Assembly: GCA_022648295.1 (NCBI GenBank)
Contig: JALCME010000006.1
Coordinates: 1-64,000 of the forward strand
Source of the DNA: Bacteroides sp.
Lineage (GTDB): Bacteria; Bacteroidota; Bacteroidia; Bacteroidales; Bacteroidaceae
DNA length: 64,000 nucleotides
Direction: 5' to 3'
The position numbers and the translations under genes are program-made. Of the stretch, positions 27,338 through 38,000 are shown piece after piece. The notes beneath the pieces were generated by a model. It searched no databases and was not told where the DNA came from. It worked only from the letters and a program-made list of their open reading frames with translations. How positions within the stretch are numbered: position 1 is the first letter of the stretch; each line of letters begins with the position of its first letter.

Positions 27338-28948
27338 TTATCTTCTTGTATCCCACCAGAGACGAGTGCCAGCAGCATCTTGCCCCCCGAGTAATTTTAC
27401 AGCAGTCTGAGTATTCTCACTATTATTAGAATACTCGGTAGTAGGAAACTTCAGCCGACTAATCATTTCGCCGTCAGTAACTTCCGACTGGAAACTATAT
27501 GATTGAATTCTAACCCAACCGGGATAACCGGTACGGCGCATATCGCTCCATGCTTCCTGTCCATCTGGATACAGTGCAATCCACTTTTGTATGGCAATAC
27601 GTTCCAAGTTAGTCTCTCTGCCTGATGTCTCATCCCACGCAACGGGAAGATATGATAGCATACTGCTAACATCTGTTGTACGTTCGTTGGATGGGTCCGT
27701 ATAAGCATTCAACGGTAAGTTTTCCGTATTATTAATATAGCTATCCGCACCACTCACACCCTGAGATGCAAACGACGTACGAATTCCTTGTTCATAATAA
27801 CTCTGAGCTGTACCCGTACCCAGTCCCCAACGTAAATTAGCTTCAGCCATCAAAAAATAAGATTCGGCAGCATACATCCAGTGCATATCATCACCTTGGG
27901 AAAAATTGGGACGAGATGTAACGGTCTGATAATTTGCTTTAGTAATATATGACATACCATTACGCGCTCCTTTATAAACTCCTGTTTCTTCGGTCGATTT
28001 AAAATAAGCAGCCACACGAGGGTCCTGATATCCATTCAAATAACACTCCATAGTAGCACTCATATGTTCGTCATCCCAACTTGTCCCAATCTCCCACAAA
28101 GGATGATAGAATGTAAGAGAAGAACTCTGATGTAGTGTCGCATCGTCATCAGAGGTCAGCATCAAACCATAGCTGTTGTTGATAGCCAAAGAAGCCTGCT
28201 CTTTAGCCTTAGCCTCGTCCACATAAGAAACACGCATAGCCAGACGCAGGCGCAAAGTATTGGCAAATTTAATCCACTTGCTTACATTACCGGAATATAC
28301 GTTGTCATAATCTGAAAGATAAGCACTAGAATTGTTGTTAGCATATTCCGTCAACACATCAATAGCGTCACCAAGTTCCGTAAAAAATTGATTATAGACA
28401 TCTTCCTGGCTATCATAAGCCACTTGAACAGCCGTACCAAACTTGCTATAAGGAATAGGTCCATACATATCTGTAACACGATTCATGGCAAGAACTTTAA
28501 TAATGGTAGCCATAGCGCGTGCGGGAGAGTTTGCATCTGTCACATCGTAAATAGACTTCCAAGGACTCATGATACGCTCATAGGCATCATTAAAAGGTGC
28601 ATTATACCAACCTTGATAAAGCACGTAGTTATCATTATTGTAGGTAGCATACCCCCATGAAGTAATTGTAGCGAAGTAACTGGCAAAAAGATCACCTTCC
28701 AAAGCCTGGGTAATTTGATACTCACCACCCATATCTTTTCCTACAATAAATACTCCCCTTTCCATCTGGGAGAAATAAGCGCCAGTATTCAGATTATCAT
28801 GTGTCAAATCTTCAGAAGTTGCTTCATTAGGGTTGACATTCCACTTGCCAAACTCACCTGTACAAGAACTGAAAAGCATTCCGCCAATCAGCATGAAACA
28901 ACTAATAATAAATGTATATTTTGATTTCTTTTTCATTTCTTCAGTCAT
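27338..28948 (-). CDS. SusD/RagB-family surface glycan-binding lipoprotein
   Basis: A 536-residue lipoprotein (lipobox FSSC) of the SusD-like/SusD-2 type. The TPR-like N-terminal half includes the segments WKSIYDVTDANSPARAM and TMYGPIPYSKF-type sequence, followed by the capping region. It binds the glycan at the outer membrane as the lid of the SusC transporter. Its ATG overlaps the susC stop by one base (TAATG). A second Met four codons on is also possible. It belongs to the operon that continues to GH18 and the two DUF1735 proteins. Confidence 0.94.
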   Translation of the reverse strand: MTEEMKKKSKYTFIISCFMLIGGMLFSSCTGEFGKWNVNPNEATSEDLTHDNLNTGAYFSQMERGVFIVGKDMGGEYQITQALEGDLFASYFATITSWGYATYNNDNYVLYQGWYNAPFNDAYERIMSPWKSIYDVTDANSPARAMATIIKVLAMNRVTDMYGPIPYSKFGTAVQVAYDSQEDVYNQFFTELGDAIDVLTEYANNNSSAYLSDYDNVYSGNVSKWIKFANTLRLRLAMRVSYVDEAKAKEQASLAINNSYGLMLTSDDDATLHQSSSLTFYHPLWEIGTSWDDEHMSATMECYLNGYQDPRVAAYFKSTEETGVYKGARNGMSYITKANYQTVTSRPNFSQGDDMHWMYAAESYFLMAEANLRWGLGTGTAQSYYEQGIRTSFASQGVSGADSYINNTENLPLNAYTDPSNERTTDVSSMLSYLPVAWDETSGRETNLERIAIQKWIALYPDGQEAWSDMRRTGYPGWVRIQSYSFQSEVTDGEMISRLKFPTTEYSNNSENTQTAVKLLGGQDAAGTRLWWDTRR

Positions 28949-31900
28949 TAAAAATTAACTTTTACAGAGAAACCTAAGTTACGCATACTTGGTAACATAA
29001 AATAATCCATCCCTGCGAATCCTGTACCAGTACTAGCTGTTAGTTCAGGATCATACGGAGCCTTACAATACAACATAAAAAGATTTCTACCGATAAAGGC
29101 CACATTCAATCCACGAATCCATGGGACCCACTTACTAACAGGAACGTCATAACCAAGAGATAATTCACTCAATCGGACATTAGTGGCACTATACACATAC
29201 ATTGATCCGGCACCTGCGCCTACTGTCTGATACCATTTCTGTACCGCTGGGACTAAAGCACCATTTATCATCACTCCACCTGCATCACGGGCATCAGCCG
29301 TAGCTTTAGACGTGCCATAAGCATCCATCATCGCCTGAGTTAAAGAAACTCCGACACCACCGACACGAGCTGTAACAAGGAATCCCAAAGAGAGCTCTTT
29401 CCATTTAAAACTATTACGCCATCCCATGTTATATTTAGGCTGAGAATTTCCAGCGTAAATATAACCATCTTTATAACGGCCTGCATTCTTATCAATAGAC
29501 ACTTCATTCGAAGTATAATCCACATAAATATCTCCATGAAAATCCGTACGAAGTGCCGTCACATAAAGATCACCCATAGAGCCACCCTCAGTAATCATCC
29601 CCTTTACATTTCCAAGGTTCACCAAATCAAGATGATCCTGAGAGATCGTTAGTCCATTAGATAAAGTTGTGGGCTTTAACAATTTTATCACTTTGTTTCG
29701 ATTTAGCGAATAAGTAAGAGTTGATGACCAGTCAACGGGTCCAAGAGGTTGATTCAAGGTAAGCCCTACTTCTATACCTTTATTATCAATCTGGCCACCA
29801 TTGATATAGATTGACTTATAACCGGATGTACTTGGTAAAGTGGGATTGAATAACTGATTATAAGTTGACGTCTTATACAGCGATACATTCAAATTCAGTT
29901 TATTCCCCCATAAGTGAGACTCCAGTCCTACTTCCCACGCCTTGGTATGCTCAGGTTTTATATCTTTGTTCGGATAAGTCGTTGATGTTGTTGGAGTTCC
30001 TGAATCCAAAGGATAAGTCTGATTGACAATGAATCGCTTTGGTGCATTACCAACCTCACTATATGATCCGCGAAGTTTCAGGAAAGAAAGTACATTGTTC
30101 TTCAGTCCCGGAATAAGATCTGTCAGGACTGCCGTCAAACCGACTGATGGATAAGCTACAGACTTGCTATCTGTACCTTCCAGTGCCGAAGCCCAATCAA
30201 TACGACCGGTAACATCCAAATAGAGTTTACTTTGCCAGCCTAATTGAGCTGTAGCAAATAAAGATTGTATCTGATCATGATATGAATCCTCATCAGGCTT
30301 CAAACTTGAAACATTTAAATTGTCAAACGAAAAAAGGTTAGCAACGGAACTCAAGTTTCCACCTAAAGAATAATATTTGTAGTCCACATCTTGAATACTC
30401 GTACCAATAGTACTTGTCAGAGAAAAATCGCCGAAATATTTATCAATATTCAGCATAATATCGCCATAAACCTGACGGGTCGTTTCATCATTTTTCTCAT
30501 AAAATCCATATTTATCCGCGAAAATACCATCCGTAGAGGCCGAATATTTCTTTTCATAAATAGCTGAGGTATAATCCATTTTGGCACGTGCACCAATAGT
30601 AATACCCTTGGCAATATCATATTTCAAGCCTCCGCTCACCATAAAACGATTTTTGTGATTAATTAGGTCGTCACGATTAGTAATCCAATATGGATTCTGC
30701 AAAGCAAGTCCTTGGTTACCCCATGGCCAATACTGTGTCTTAAAGTTTCGACTCTCATCGTACATTTCAAAGAGTTTATAGGTATCCAAGCTATAGCTCG
30801 GTGACATAAGATAAGTAGAAACAATAGGATTAAAATACTGCCCTTGTGAAACCATATTTTGTTCGCGGATATTCATGTAACTAGCATTAAGATCAAGACG
30901 TAACTTATCATTCAACATACTGGTAGTATTGCGAATGGTAAAATTGTAACGATCGAGCGTATTATTTTCCACAATACCTTCTGCATTGGTAGCGGCCAAT
31001 GAAAGGAAAGTTTGGTTTTTCTCTGTTCCATTACTAATAGTCAATGCATTTGTTTCACTCAAACCCGTCTGATAAAAATCCATTGGATCATACCTACTGG
31101 GTTGAGCCAATTTTGTTCCCCAACTTTGCCATGAGCCACTGCTTGCACCATAAGTATTCTGAAATTCAGGTGTGACAAAAGGAGAAAAGAAAGAAGTACT
31201 ATTGGAGTAATTTACTCTCATTTTATCAGCAGAGCCCTTTTTAGTGGTAATCATAATAACACCATTAGCAGCCTCACTACCATAAAGTGCAGAAGCAGCA
31301 GCACCACTCAGCACCGACATAGTCTCAATATCCTCGGGGTTAATCATAGAAGCACCGTCACCACTCTGCCCCATTCCTTTAAAATAATCTGAAGGTTGAG
31401 TTGTCTCAAGCGAAGGCATTGGAATACCATCAATGACATATAGAGCATTATTGTTGCCTGAGATAGACTTTGCTCCACGCATCACAACCTTGACTCCACC
31501 GCCGATACCGGACGAACTGGCATTGATGTTTACACCGGCTACTTTGCCTGCCAGACTATTCATAAAGTTAGCATCTTTAACACCAACTATTTCTTTAGCA
31601 GAAACCTGTTGAACATTATAAGATAAAGCTTTCGCTTCTTTCTTAATGCCTAGAGCTGTTACAACGACTTCTCCTAAGGCGATTTGATCTTCCTTCATCA
31701 CGATATTAAGAAGTTTATCATCTGTAATCGTTATATTCTGAGAAGTATAACCGGTATAAGAAACGATAAGTATATTTCCTTTTTGTGCCTCCAAAGAAAA
31801 TCTTCCATCAATATCCGTTATCGTACCATTATCCGTATCTTTCACTTTAATATTAACGCCTATTAAAGGCTCTCCTTGAGCATCTTTAACTGTTCCCTTG

Positions 31901-32307
31901 AGAATAAGTTTTTTCTGTTGAGCAGTCACATTCAACTTATTTGTTGAGAGAATGATTTGTTTATCGACTATTGTATAATGAATATTTGTACCACGAAAAA
32001 TATCATCAAGAATCTCAGGGATATTACTATTTTTATTTCTAACAGACACAACTCTGTTTGTATTTACAGTTCTGTTATTATATAAAAAGACATAATCGGA
32101 GTTCTTTTCAATTAAGTTCAATATCTGCTCTATTGAAGCATCTGATTGACTAATTGGAATTCTGGTCCTCTGGGCAAAACCAATTGCAGCATGCAATTGA
32201 AAGCCTACAAAAAACAGTAAAACAAAACTAATCTTCATGGCTAAAGGAAGTTTTAGATTTAAAGTACATTTAGGTTTAAATGTAATGACTGATTTATTTT
32301 TTTTCAT
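28948..32307 (-). CDS. SusC/RagA-family TonB-dependent transporter with STN domain
   Basis: An outer-membrane oligosaccharide importer of about 1119 residues. After a long signal region come an STN domain (QSDASIEQILNLIEKNSDY region), a CarboxypepD-like domain (LIGVNIKVKDTDNGT region), a plug with LNASYM-type barrel entry, and a C-terminal barrel ending in FSVKVNF. The STN domain allows signalling to the FecR protein encoded next door. The longest frame starts at 32379, but MKKNKSVITF at 32307 fits the family's start. No TAnnTTTG box reads leftward upstream, which agrees with transcription by the ECF sigma factor. Confidence 0.94.
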   Translation of the reverse strand: MKKNKSVITFKPKCTLNLKLPLAMKISFVLLFFVGFQLHAAIGFAQRTRIPISQSDASIEQILNLIEKNSDYVFLYNNRTVNTNRVVSVRNKNSNIPEILDDIFRGTNIHYTIVDKQIILSTNKLNVTAQQKKLILKGTVKDAQGEPLIGVNIKVKDTDNGTITDIDGRFSLEAQKGNILIVSYTGYTSQNITITDDKLLNIVMKEDQIALGEVVVTALGIKKEAKALSYNVQQVSAKEIVGVKDANFMNSLAGKVAGVNINASSSGIGGGVKVVMRGAKSISGNNNALYVIDGIPMPSLETTQPSDYFKGMGQSGDGASMINPEDIETMSVLSGAAASALYGSEAANGVIMITTKKGSADKMRVNYSNSTSFFSPFVTPEFQNTYGASSGSWQSWGTKLAQPSRYDPMDFYQTGLSETNALTISNGTEKNQTFLSLAATNAEGIVENNTLDRYNFTIRNTTSMLNDKLRLDLNASYMNIREQNMVSQGQYFNPIVSTYLMSPSYSLDTYKLFEMYDESRNFKTQYWPWGNQGLALQNPYWITNRDDLINHKNRFMVSGGLKYDIAKGITIGARAKMDYTSAIYEKKYSASTDGIFADKYGFYEKNDETTRQVYGDIMLNIDKYFGDFSLTSTIGTSIQDVDYKYYSLGGNLSSVANLFSFDNLNVSSLKPDEDSYHDQIQSLFATAQLGWQSKLYLDVTGRIDWASALEGTDSKSVAYPSVGLTAVLTDLIPGLKNNVLSFLKLRGSYSEVGNAPKRFIVNQTYPLDSGTPTTSTTYPNKDIKPEHTKAWEVGLESHLWGNKLNLNVSLYKTSTYNQLFNPTLPSTSGYKSIYINGGQIDNKGIEVGLTLNQPLGPVDWSSTLTYSLNRNKVIKLLKPTTLSNGLTISQDHLDLVNLGNVKGMITEGGSMGDLYVTALRTDFHGDIYVDYTSNEVSIDKNAGRYKDGYIYAGNSQPKYNMGWRNSFKWKELSLGFLVTARVGGVGVSLTQAMMDAYGTSKATADARDAGGVMINGALVPAVQKWYQTVGAGAGSMYVYSATNVRLSELSLGYDVPVSKWVPWIRGLNVAFIGRNLFMLYCKAPYDPELTASTGTGFAGMDYFMLPSMRNLGFSVKVNF

Positions 32308-32481
32308 AACTTTGCGGTTAACTAAGTTTGTTATTAACAATAATAAACTGAACACTGACAACCGGGGAGTAATACACATTCAACCGGATGTCTTAACATT
32401 ATGGAAGAGAGCTGTGGGGCAGCTTTCTTCCTTTATTTTCATAATTTCTTATATCATAGGCAATATCTTTAATTTAAAAGG

Positions 32482-33492
32482 TCAATATAAAGTAACTATC
32501 ACTTTTTTCTTAGTAAACGTAGCATCAGCCTGCTGTATGGCTTCTTCCGATTTCCACTTTATTGCAGCCGATTTACTTAAATAATTCAATATCTGATCCA
32601 AATCTTCGGAAGTAAACGTAGCACGATACTTATATTCTTTACCAGATAGATTATTGAATTCAATATCTACATTAAAATGCCGGGCGAGCCGTTTCAAAAC
32701 ATCTTTTAATGAAGTATTTCTAAAAATAAGTTTCCCGTCTTTCCATGCTGTTTTTTCATAAACATCAATTTCTCTTTTGCTTAAAGCATTCGTCGCTCCA
32801 TCATACAAGGCGCTTTCTCCCGGTTTTAAAACTAACCGCTCTGTTTTCTGAGGATTAAGGACATTTACCCGACCTTCTTCCAATACCGTTTCTACATATT
32901 TATCATCGTGATACGCATTCACATTAAAGTGAGTTCCATAGACATATATGCTCAAACCGGAAGGAGTATTTACATAAAACGGATGTTCTTTGTCGGAAGT
33001 CACCTCAAAATATCCTTCTCCATCAAGTTCGACTTCACGCTTATCTTCTTTGAATCGAATCGGATACCGGAGTTTACTACCCGAATTGAGCCATACAACC
33101 GACTTATCCGGCAATTCATAACGAATAATAGCACCCGATGCCGTATTTACCTCAGCATACAACATCTCGTTTGGAGAAGATTTAAAATACAAATAACAGA
33201 ATATCAAAGAAGTGAAAAGAAGTGGAATCGTTAAAACAGCAGCATACCTTACCAACATGGTATTCCATCTCTGCATTCGTTTCTTTTTTATACTTAATCT
33301 CGTTCGTTCATAAGCAGACCTCGCATCAATCGCTTCCATTGCATTGATGTCACTCTTCAACGCCAATGAAATTTCTAGATTATGGATGATGTCACGAAGT
33401 TCTTCGGATGTCTTGATAGCTTCTTCTATCTGCTTGCATTCATCAGGAGTACACTTGCCCTCACAATATCTAAGCAGGTTTTCAGGTTCCAT
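32482..33492 (-). CDS. FecR-family anti-sigma factor of the GH18 PUL
   Basis: The protein has a cytoplasmic N-terminus, one transmembrane helix (around AVLTIPLLFTSLIFCYLYF), a periplasmic FecR domain with YELPDKSVVWLNSGSKLRYP, and a C-terminal DUF4974 domain (KLIFRNTSLKDVLKRLARHFNV). It should sequester the divergently encoded ECF sigma factor until SusC signals glycan binding. The frame extends to 33555, but MEPENLLRYCEG at 33492 is the more likely start. The gene lies about 175 bases before susC in the same direction. A weak hairpin sits between them (32410-32424). Confidence 0.93.
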   Translation of the reverse strand: MEPENLLRYCEGKCTPDECKQIEEAIKTSEELRDIIHNLEISLALKSDINAMEAIDARSAYERTRLSIKKKRMQRWNTMLVRYAAVLTIPLLFTSLIFCYLYFKSSPNEMLYAEVNTASGAIIRYELPDKSVVWLNSGSKLRYPIRFKEDKREVELDGEGYFEVTSDKEHPFYVNTPSGLSIYVYGTHFNVNAYHDDKYVETVLEEGRVNVLNPQKTERLVLKPGESALYDGATNALSKREIDVYEKTAWKDGKLIFRNTSLKDVLKRLARHFNVDIEFNNLSGKEYKYRATFTSEDLDQILNYLSKSAAIKWKSEEAIQQADATFTKKKVIVTLY

Positions 33493-33645
33493 ATTATACT
33501 CGATGCGTGTTTCCAAACTAATTCTTTTTAAGTTGTAATTACGAATATAATACAATTAAGATAAGAGATAAAGGACAAGCAAACTACTTTTTTTTCGTAT
33601 TCTCTAAAAAAAAAAGTCAAATAGCCGTTTTTCAATAGAATAACC

Positions 33646-33653
33646 TATATTTG
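33646..33653 (+). promoter_or_regulatory. -7 promoter box of the PUL sigma gene
   Basis: TATATTTG is an exact TAnnTTTG match, about 37 bases before the sigma ATG at 33690. It is in the shared region with the divergent fecR gene. Confidence 0.6.
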
Positions 33654-33689
33654 CATTCCATAAGCCAATGTTAAGGCCAGATATTATTC

Positions 33690-34256
33690 ATGAGAATCCC
33701 TTTTAAGGAAAGCACACAATCGAAACTTTTTAAAAAGTTATACGAAGATTACTATGCTCCTTTCTGCATTTTCGCAAAAAGATACATAGAAGATATTTGT
33801 ATCTGTGAAGATATAGTATCGGATGTATTCGCTGGATTATGGGATAAACAAAATGCACTTGAACTCAGACCGGAAACAGCTGTTGCATACTTAAAAACAT
33901 GCGTCCGTAATAATTGCCTGAATTATCTGAAACATCAAACCTACGAAATAGATTACGCCAATATTTGTAATAAGCAAGCACCTATTTATGCATCATCTCC
34001 AGAAAGTATATATACATTAGATGAACTTTATAAGTTATTATACGAGACTCTCGAGAAACTTCCTGAGAACTATAGAATCGTATTTGCCAAAAGCTTTTTT
34101 GAGGGAAAAACACATGCTGAAATAGCAAAAGAGATGAACCTTAGTATAAAATCAATCAACAGATATAAACAAAAGACAGTAGAATTTCTCCGAAAAGAGC
34201 TCAAAGATTATCTGCCATTAATCCTGTTTCTTTTCATAGATAAACCACTTAACTAA
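33690..34256 (+). CDS. ECF-type sigma factor of the GH18 PUL
   Basis: A 188-residue sigma factor with region 2 (about 15-80, YEDYYAPFCIFAKRYIED and EDIVSDVFAGLW) and region 4 (about 120-175, LPENYRIVFAKSFFEGKTHAEIAKEM with a helix-turn-helix). It ends in a hydrophobic tail (YLPLILFLFI). It is divergent from its FecR gene rather than in the same operon, an arrangement often seen at host-glycan PULs of Bacteroides. It should activate the SusC operon when N-glycan-like ligand is bound. Its own -7 box is housekeeping-type. Confidence 0.93.
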   Translation: MRIPFKESTQSKLFKKLYEDYYAPFCIFAKRYIEDICICEDIVSDVFAGLWDKQNALELRPETAVAYLKTCVRNNCLNYLKHQTYEIDYANICNKQAPIYASSPESIYTLDELYKLLYETLEKLPENYRIVFAKSFFEGKTHAEIAKEMNLSIKSINRYKQKTVEFLRKELKDYLPLILFLFIDKPLN

Positions 34257-34365
34257 CATTCCCCCATAACAAGAGGACAAACGGCTCACTATATCTTCTA
34301 TGCAAGAGAGATTCAACTTTTTCTTTCTTTTACTGTTTATTACAACAGAACTAAGAAGATAAAGA

Positions 34366-35010
34366 ATGGAAGCTACAATATCGGATATTCGCCAAGAGTA
34401 TAAAAAAGGGAAACTAACTGAAAGTAGTACCAATGACAACCCCTTCCGACAATTTGAAGAATGGCTGGACGAAGCTATCAAACAAAAGGTCAATGAACCT
34501 ACCGCAATGCTTGTAGCAACGGTTTCAGCAGAAGGACATCCTTCTACGCGTACAGTATTACTCAAAGAACTGGAAAACGGTACATTTATTTTCTTCACCA
34601 ACTACGAAAGTCGTAAAGGGCGACAACTGGCTGGAAATCCCTATATTTCCCTTTCATTCGTATGGCACGAATTGGAGAGACAAGTACACATTGAAGGCAA
34701 AGCGGAAAAATGTCCCGCGAAAGTTTCAGACAACTACTTCTCAACACGTCCCTACAAAAGTAGAATTGGCGCACGTATATCTCCACAAAGCCAGGTCATA
34801 GGCAGTCGCGTGCAAATTATGAAAGCTTTTGCATCAGAAGCTCTCAAATGGATGGGAAAAGAGATCAAACGTCCTGACAACTGGGGAGGGTATGCCGTCA
34901 CTCCCACCCGTTTTGAATTTTGGCAAGGCCGTGAAAGTAGATTGCACGATCGTATTCAATACACATTGCAACCCGACGGATCATGGGAGAAAGTCAGGTT
35001 AGCCCCCTGA
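34366..35010 (+). CDS. pdxH: Pyridoxamine 5'-phosphate oxidase
   Basis: The enzyme oxidises pyridoxine or pyridoxamine 5'-phosphate to pyridoxal 5'-phosphate using FMN in the cytoplasm. The 214-residue length is typical. FMN- and substrate-binding motifs are visible: TRTVLLKELENGTFIFFTNYESRKG near the middle, and the C-terminal signature with WGGYAVTPTRFEFWQGRESRLHDR (split here for length; Arg and His bind the substrate). It is a core gene that separates the GH18 PUL from the pectin-type block and is likely monocistronic. Confidence 0.96.
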   Translation: MEATISDIRQEYKKGKLTESSTNDNPFRQFEEWLDEAIKQKVNEPTAMLVATVSAEGHPSTRTVLLKELENGTFIFFTNYESRKGRQLAGNPYISLSFVWHELERQVHIEGKAEKCPAKVSDNYFSTRPYKSRIGARISPQSQVIGSRVQIMKAFASEALKWMGKEIKRPDNWGGYAVTPTRFEFWQGRESRLHDRIQYTLQPDGSWEKVRLAP

Positions 35011-35075
35011 CCCGATTCGCAGGAATAGCTATAAAGAACTAAATAATTTCCAATGAATCAATGCCAATAGAGGTG

Positions 35076-38000
35076 TCACTCCATAAGCGGACAGACTTCT
35101 AACAAATAAATAGCATCAAGTCCCCACATGGCAGTACCATTTGTACTAACCCAAGGATTCTCTTCAACAGGTACCGGAACTTGGGGAGGAAGAATACGCT
35201 TCAATTTAAATGGAATAAATTTACCATCTCTGCTCCCATCCAACAATAAATCACTCCATGCTTCTTTTCCTAAATCGGGACGACGCAACTTCCAGGCGGC
35301 ATAACCCAACAAACGTGATATTCTAAAGCGGTTATGACTGATAGTCCAAGCCTGTTCCTTGTACCTTCTGGCATGATCCAACCATACTGCTTCCCATTCC
35401 GGCAGGTGAATCATTTCCATGAGTTCATTCATGATCTCAAACCCACCCATAATTGTCATTAAATGATTAGTGTTTTGCAAATTCGGATCGCCGTCATAAC
35501 TCAACACTCCTGTCGCCGGATTATAACCCAAGGCTTTATTTCCGGTAAATAAACCATGAGGCAGTTTAGCAATGCTCTTCATCCCCGCAATTATTTTATC
35601 CCGATAAGCTTTATTCCCCGTCCGTTCCCATTCCGTCATCCAGTTACCTGCATAAGCCAGCCAATCCGGACCAATTCTCAAACGTGCAGGTGCCTTACAT
35701 GGGAATATTGAACGCGGTTCAGCCAGCCTCATCGGATCCAAATCATATAATTTTCGGTCAGCATCCCTCACCTCATGCATCAGGTCACCACATCGTTCAT
35801 CTGTTGTCAGATAGTAATAGAATCGGTTCCATGCCGCCTGACTGATTCGGGCCTCTTTTGCACCGCATCCCCAATGGCTGACATTATGCCTGCTTCCCAA
35901 ACCACTGTTTGGTCCAAGATGATAAACATCGACCTCACCGGTATGGCGAGTCATTGCACGGGCAATCTGCCAAATATCAACCTTTCCGGTACGTAGAAAA
36001 TTGTACCAGAAAAACATATTTGAAGCAAGCTCCGTATTATCCCAGGCAAATCCACCAATATCATACCTCCATTCATGACGTGCGGGATCATAAGTATGCA
36101 TCACGTCTCCATAATTCCAAAAGCCATACCATTTATGTTGCTTGATTGCTTTCTTATAGTAATTTACTAAACTATCCAGACGGGCTTCAACCTGAGTGCG
36201 CAAAGGGGTACTTCTATCCGGAAGGCTCCATCTTCCAAAAGCATGCCTGCTGTGCAAATATTCCGGCGAACAGATCAATTCTCCCGGAAGCATCAAGTCC
36301 TTTACCATTCCGGCAACAGCAGCTTTTCCCTGATAAGACGCCGCCGGAATTATGGTAAGCTCACTGGTACGTGCAATGCCATATGGCGTACTCATGCCTT
36401 CTTGCACATCCTCATAACTCTCATTCAAACCATGAGCTACATTATCATAATGCCTCAGGTCCATTGGCTCACTTTCCGGGCTCCACAACCAGACTGTAAG
36501 AGATGCATTCTTTGAACGGACGTCATCCACCTCCAAAGAAGAAGGATAAGATTGCCAAAAATCACACAAATAAATACCAAGTCCGCCACTTACATCACCA
36601 ACAAAAACATAACCATCGGCATGTCTTCCTGTATAAGTCCCGATCCAGGGATTATTATCATTAGCACGTTTACGAATGGTGAAGGCATTATCACTTAATT
36701 GGGATAAACGGTAACTATTCCATGAAGCCCAATGTTCAAGCAAATCCCTATTCGCCGGATTAAAGTCCTGATATGGAGGAATGCGCTTTCCTTCCATTTG
36801 CAGTTGCTGCAAAAATGGTTTCCGCAAATGTTCTTTCTTACTCTCCTTTTGTATGCTATCATTTTCCAGAACTAGCATTCTTCTCCCAACCAACGGTTGC
36901 ACAGGCTCACTCCACACCCCGTTGCCATCACAAGCAAAAGCCACATGACGATTATAAAGCTCTTCGCGCATTGGCACCTCAAAACGAATTCCCAATGAAC
37001 GTATAAAATCACTGTTCTGATCACCATCATAAATAAAGGAATGTACCATTTTAATCCGGGGACTGCCCGCATAAAAATAAAAACGAACTATAAACGGCAA
37101 CCATTCCCTTCCATCCTCACCACAATGCACCCCTTCTATTTTTATCAAAGCCCGTATCTTACCCGCACGCTCCACCGTCACTTTCCGTATCTTTCCAACA
37201 TAATGCCGGAAAGTGATTTGCGAAGTAGACTCCAACAGCGGTCCACTTTGTGTTGAACAAAGCAAACCGGCTCGTCCGCCGACTTTCACTCCCTTATAAA
37301 CCAAACTATCCATTAAAAAATTTCCCTGACGGGGAATATAAGCAGTAACCACTCCGGTATTAATCCTTATTTCATGAGGAGTCTCTACAACCCCTAGCGG
37401 AGTATTCCGTTTTTCTCTTCCTTTCTCTACTATCACCTGTTCCGCTCCTCCGGGTATTACGCCTGCCATCCCCATCCACTTTACCGACCCATCAGGCCAA
37501 TAGGCTAGCGACCAAGAATCCACCGGTATTTTTACTTTATGATCGGTTGTCAACAATAAAGATTCATCAGGACTTACTTCCCCTTCCTTGAAAGGCACTC
37601 CAAAGCTAACTCCTCTGTCAGTTTCCGACGTTTTACCAATCCAATGTAACACAACAGGTTGGCTTCCGTCTTTCACACATTGATAACGAAAATTAGTTAC
37701 CTGTGTATGCGATAATGTGGTACGAAAGCCAAACCAACCCGAAGTTAAAGGGGCGGGATCATTAAAGTCGACCAACAGTTTTCCATCTATATAATACTTT
37801 ATCCGTCCATCCGCATTTGTAATTTTTATATGATACCAGCGGTTCGCATCCAGCAAATGAGTTTTATCTGTATATTCCTGCAAAACAGCCGGACGCTTTC
37901 CGGTATCGGTTATCCCGGTTTCATTGCCGTCATAACGGCGGAAACGCGTAGTAGAGTTATGATTTCCACCATACCCCATATAGTAAAGTTGCAACGAATA

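Noticed and set aside
32306..32313. TAACTTTG promoter box reading rightward at the susC start
   Set aside because: It lies inside the susC start codon region and faces fecR antisense. No gene starts in that direction.
32237..32584. A 115-codon plus-strand frame across the susC/fecR gap
   Set aside because: It overlaps both the susC start and the fecR end and shows no promoter or recognisable domain.
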